Source: Rhizopus sp. PT2906
Taxonomy: Eukaryota > Mucoromycota > Mucoromycetes > Mucorales > Rhizopodaceae
Direction: 5' to 3'
DNA: 22,586 nucleotides
NCBI GenBank assembly: GCA_025529335.1
Contig: JAMYHX010000602.1
Span: 1 to 22,586, forward strand
The notes under the pieces were generated by a model, which did not search any database, was not told the origin of the DNA, and was given only the letters and a program-made list of their open reading frames with translations. A program made the position numbers and the translations under genes. The first letter of the stretch is position 1, and the number at the start of each line of letters is the position of its first letter. Of the stretch, positions 20,253-22,586 are shown piece by piece.

Positions 20253-21256
20253 CCAATCCCTCCCCTTTTTTTTTGTATGAACCAGTTGTTATCTATAATA
20301 AACTACATAAAGCCATTACTGCCCATAAACCAAGCCGGAGAACAATGAAATGCTTTAAAAGAGAATGCTACACTTGGGAAGAATCTTTCTCATTTTGAAA
20401 GGATAGTCCTCTTTAAGTGTGGTCTCTAAAGACATCCTTCAGCATATCTCTTATGAGTCTGACTATTTGGGATGTGGTCCCTAAGAACAAACAGAGGACA
20501 AAGCCTTTTGATCATGTGAATAAACGATTATGATTAGCTGAGAAATAGAATATTGTAACTTCTATGAGTTTTTTTTCTTTCTTTCTATCCTTCCTTTAAC
20601 TCTCACATTTTGATTGGCTGATGCTCTACTCACGCATAGCATTTAATCATCGAAATCTTTACATATGTTCCTAACACGGTCGACGATCTTCTCGTTAACG
20701 TGTGAGAAACTTTTCAGTACTGTCGTGCGGACAAACAAGTAGAGGTTTTATGGGGTGTTTTCAGCAAGCTTATCGAATAGTGTGTCTTCAAGAGACCTGG
20801 TTGCGCCTCTTCTATTCATTATATGGCAGACTCTCTATGTGAGGCTGGTAAGTCGACCTCAACGATCATTATAGGCATTGAGTATGGCCTCACCATAGGC
20901 AGTACAGCACTCGCGTTCTATGCTTGGCGAGATTACGTTGGTCTAGGGTTATTAATTCTATTGGATCAAGGATCTATTTGAGTTTCTTTTTTTTCCTCCA
21001 CAATGCTAGAACAGGTCTTCGTCTTGTGGGGGATGGATCCAAGCTATATATTGAATGGCTTTGGTGAACGAAGGTTCTAGCTTTTCTTTATGAACCATTT
21101 AAACGAAAAAGTAAACCAACAGCTTACGTCTTTCCTTTTTCAGACAAATATCGCAGCCACACTGCAAGATATATTGTGCGCAGCATATCCTGCGCTTTTC
21201 TTTTGAGTTATTCCTTACTTGACAATCGACTGTTCTTGTGTACACTTTATCTCAAA
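20253..21256. other. 1-kb region between the relic and the F-box gene
   Basis: No intact gene of usual size. It holds the probable poly(A) signal of the relic (20297-20302), two related 16-nt stretches (20418-20433 and 20473-20488, 13 of 16 identical), an F-box-like fragment (20643-20705), a 52-codon ORF at 20823-20981, and T-rich stretches before the F-box start. The promoter of the F-box gene must lie here. Confidence 0.45.
20643..20705 (+). pseudogene. Possible F-box fragment
   Basis: Twenty sense codons ending in TGA read LIIEIFTYVPNTVDDLLVNV, which resembles the second half of an F-box motif, and share the 12-nt string TTACATATGTTC with the F-box region of the intact gene 600 bp downstream. 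There is no start codon close ahead and an in-frame TAG lies just upstream, so if real it is a remnant of a duplicated F-box gene. The similarity is short and could be chance. Confidence 0.25.
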
Positions 21257-22586
21257 ATGCCAGGCTTCAATGAGATACCTAGTGAAGTATTACAGCAGAT
21301 ATTTACATATGTTCAGACGAGTGACGAGTACAAGAGACGTTGGATGGTGCAATATCAGCTTGTCTGTAAGGGATGGAACAAAGTTGCAAAAACATGGCTG
21401 TATAGCTTAGTAGATTTATACGACGATACGATCATAGAAAAATTTTTACACTGTATGAAAAACAGCAGCGCAGGGCACCTTACTCGAACAATATGCCTTA
21501 GCACAAGATACCGAAAATATGAAGCAGCAGAACTTTACATGAATGAACTTATTGAAGCCTGTCCAAACGTAGAACGCGTTAAGGGTCCCATTAGAAACTA
21601 TGGTTTATGGTGTGCTCTCGCTACTGCCGCATCAAAGCACTGGCTTCATATAAAGGAACTTACTAACCCTTTTTTATTCATTAAACGCCGTAATTACTTT
21701 GACTGTTACAAGCTTATTTCGCTTTTTCGCCATTCGCTCACTCACGTCTATCTACCACCAGAGCATCCTTCTACCCCAATAATGAAAGAAATCTGTCAGC
21801 GATTACCAGAATTTAGCAACTTAACACACTTGACTGTCGAATATAGGGTATGCCCTTGGCCACTCGTGGATTATGATGAAATAATCCAGCTTTGTCCTAG
21901 CTTGACATCTTTAAGCGTGAACTCAAGGACATCTCTATTGGATGTGGAAAGCAGATCACTAACCACTCTTGATGTGTTATCTATACAGCCGCACAAAAAC
22001 ATCACAACCTTACATGTACGCTGGTCCTCTCATCAAGGCAGTGTCGAATATATCATACGTAAATTTCCTAATCTTCGAAATTTGATATTGCAATTTGGCG
22101 TCTATAACCCTTGTGCTCCTGGAAATCAGTTGGAAGACTATTTTGCTAATGTCGGTGATAGACTTATGGAGTATCTAAGCTCAATGCAAACGTATGAAAT
22201 TGATGGAATGGCATCATTTTCTTTGTTTGAGGCGTACTTAAAACACACGACAAACGTACACATTTGTTTCGAAAGTATGAGAGGCATGTCGCCAATGATT
22301 ACCCTGCAGCAGACCAGAATGGCACGTATACGTTTCAGAAACACACCGGAGAATAAAGAAAGGTTGTTACAGATGCTCCAAAGGCATCAACACAATATCA
22401 CAAGTTTTTTCTTGAACTTTAAAATAAATAAGAGAGACAGCACTGCATGGATTGAAGATATTCTCACTACCTGCGCGCAAATGAAGGCTTTCCACTACTG
22501 GACGTTTGGGCCTTTCCAGCCGCCATCACAAGCTGCAATAGATGCAAATGTGCCTTTGAATTCGACACTAGATACTCTTACACTGA
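21257..22586 (+). CDS. F-box protein, 3' end beyond the window
   Basis: Open from ATG 21257-21259 to the right edge: 443 codons without a stop or apparent intron. The F-box lies at the N-terminus (NEIPSEVLQQIFTYV, then LVCKGWNKVAKTWLY, about residues 5-50) and would bind Skp1 in an SCF ubiquitin ligase. The rest has irregular leucine-rich repeats (FSNLTHLTVEY, CPSLTSLSVNS, FPNLRNLILQFGVYNPC), as in large F-box/LRR families of Mucorales that I recall as having few assigned substrates. The substrate cannot be inferred. The C-terminus is missing only because the window ends. Confidence 0.85.
   Translation, partial: MPGFNEIPSEVLQQIFTYVQTSDEYKRRWMVQYQLVCKGWNKVAKTWLYSLVDLYDDTIIEKFLHCMKNSSAGHLTRTICLSTRYRKYEAAELYMNELIEACPNVERVKGPIRNYGLWCALATAASKHWLHIKELTNPFLFIKRRNYFDCYKLISLFRHSLTHVYLPPEHPSTPIMKEICQRLPEFSNLTHLTVEYRVCPWPLVDYDEIIQLCPSLTSLSVNSRTSLLDVESRSLTTLDVLSIQPHKNITTLHVRWSSHQGSVEYIIRKFPNLRNLILQFGVYNPCAPGNQLEDYFANVGDRLMEYLSSMQTYEIDGMASFSLFEAYLKHTTNVHICFESMRGMSPMITLQQTRMARIRFRNTPENKERLLQMLQRHQHNITSFFLNFKINKRDSTAWIEDILTTCAQMKAFHYWTFGPFQPPSQAAIDANVPLNSTLDTLTL

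Noticed and set aside
15245..20900. Terminal inverted repeats of the mobile element
   Set aside because: Comparison by eye of the flanks gave only short partial matches; none long enough to call.

Overview
The window looks like nuclear DNA of an early-diverging fungus, most likely Mucoromycota (Mucorales-like). It is AT-rich, genes are closely packed, and introns are typically 45-60 nt, nearly all GT-AG. The gene set is fungal: a Zn2Cys6 activator, a septin, Ypt6/Rab6, a CLIP-170/Bik1-type CAP-Gly protein and an F-box protein. It also has a WD40-cyclophilin, which budding yeast lacks as far as I recall. Placement is inferred from gene content and intron style; no marker gene settles it. Exon boundaries were worked out by hand from splice signals, reading frame and family consensus. 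Every complete multi-exon model sums to a whole number of codons.

Layout. 264-2730 (-): eight-exon Zn2Cys6 transcription factor. 2825-3191 (-): small single-pass membrane protein of unknown function. 3192-3464: shared promoter. 3465-5814 (+): ten-exon PPWD1-type WD40 peptidyl-prolyl isomerase, converging with only 28 bp between stops on 5843-8248 (-), a carnitine O-acetyltransferase. Upstream of that lie three more minus-strand genes with gaps of 48, 87 and 76 bp: an intronless GNAT acetyltransferase (8297-8743), Rab6/Ypt6 (8831-9786) and a Cdc11-class septin in twelve exons (9863-11623). Then come an intronless mitochondrial PPR protein (11966-13054, -), an 871-bp divergent intergenic region with a 50-nt A tract, and a CAP-Gly microtubule plus-end protein (13926-15244, +).

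From 15245 the character changes. About 3.4 kb shows no convincing gene. It is followed by a broken MULE-type transposase joined to an OTU-like cysteine protease domain (18610-20252), disrupted by stops and frameshifts, then about 1 kb of gene debris. The window ends inside an F-box gene (21257 to the right edge, +).

The left two thirds is ordinary housekeeping gene territory (splicing-associated isomerase, acetyl-unit shuttling, vesicle traffic, septum and microtubule functions), with no sign that these genes form one pathway. The most unusual items are the transposase-protease relic, the zinc cluster scattered over mini-exons, a GC-AG intron in the septin P-loop, and convergent genes whose stop codons form their own AATAAA signals.
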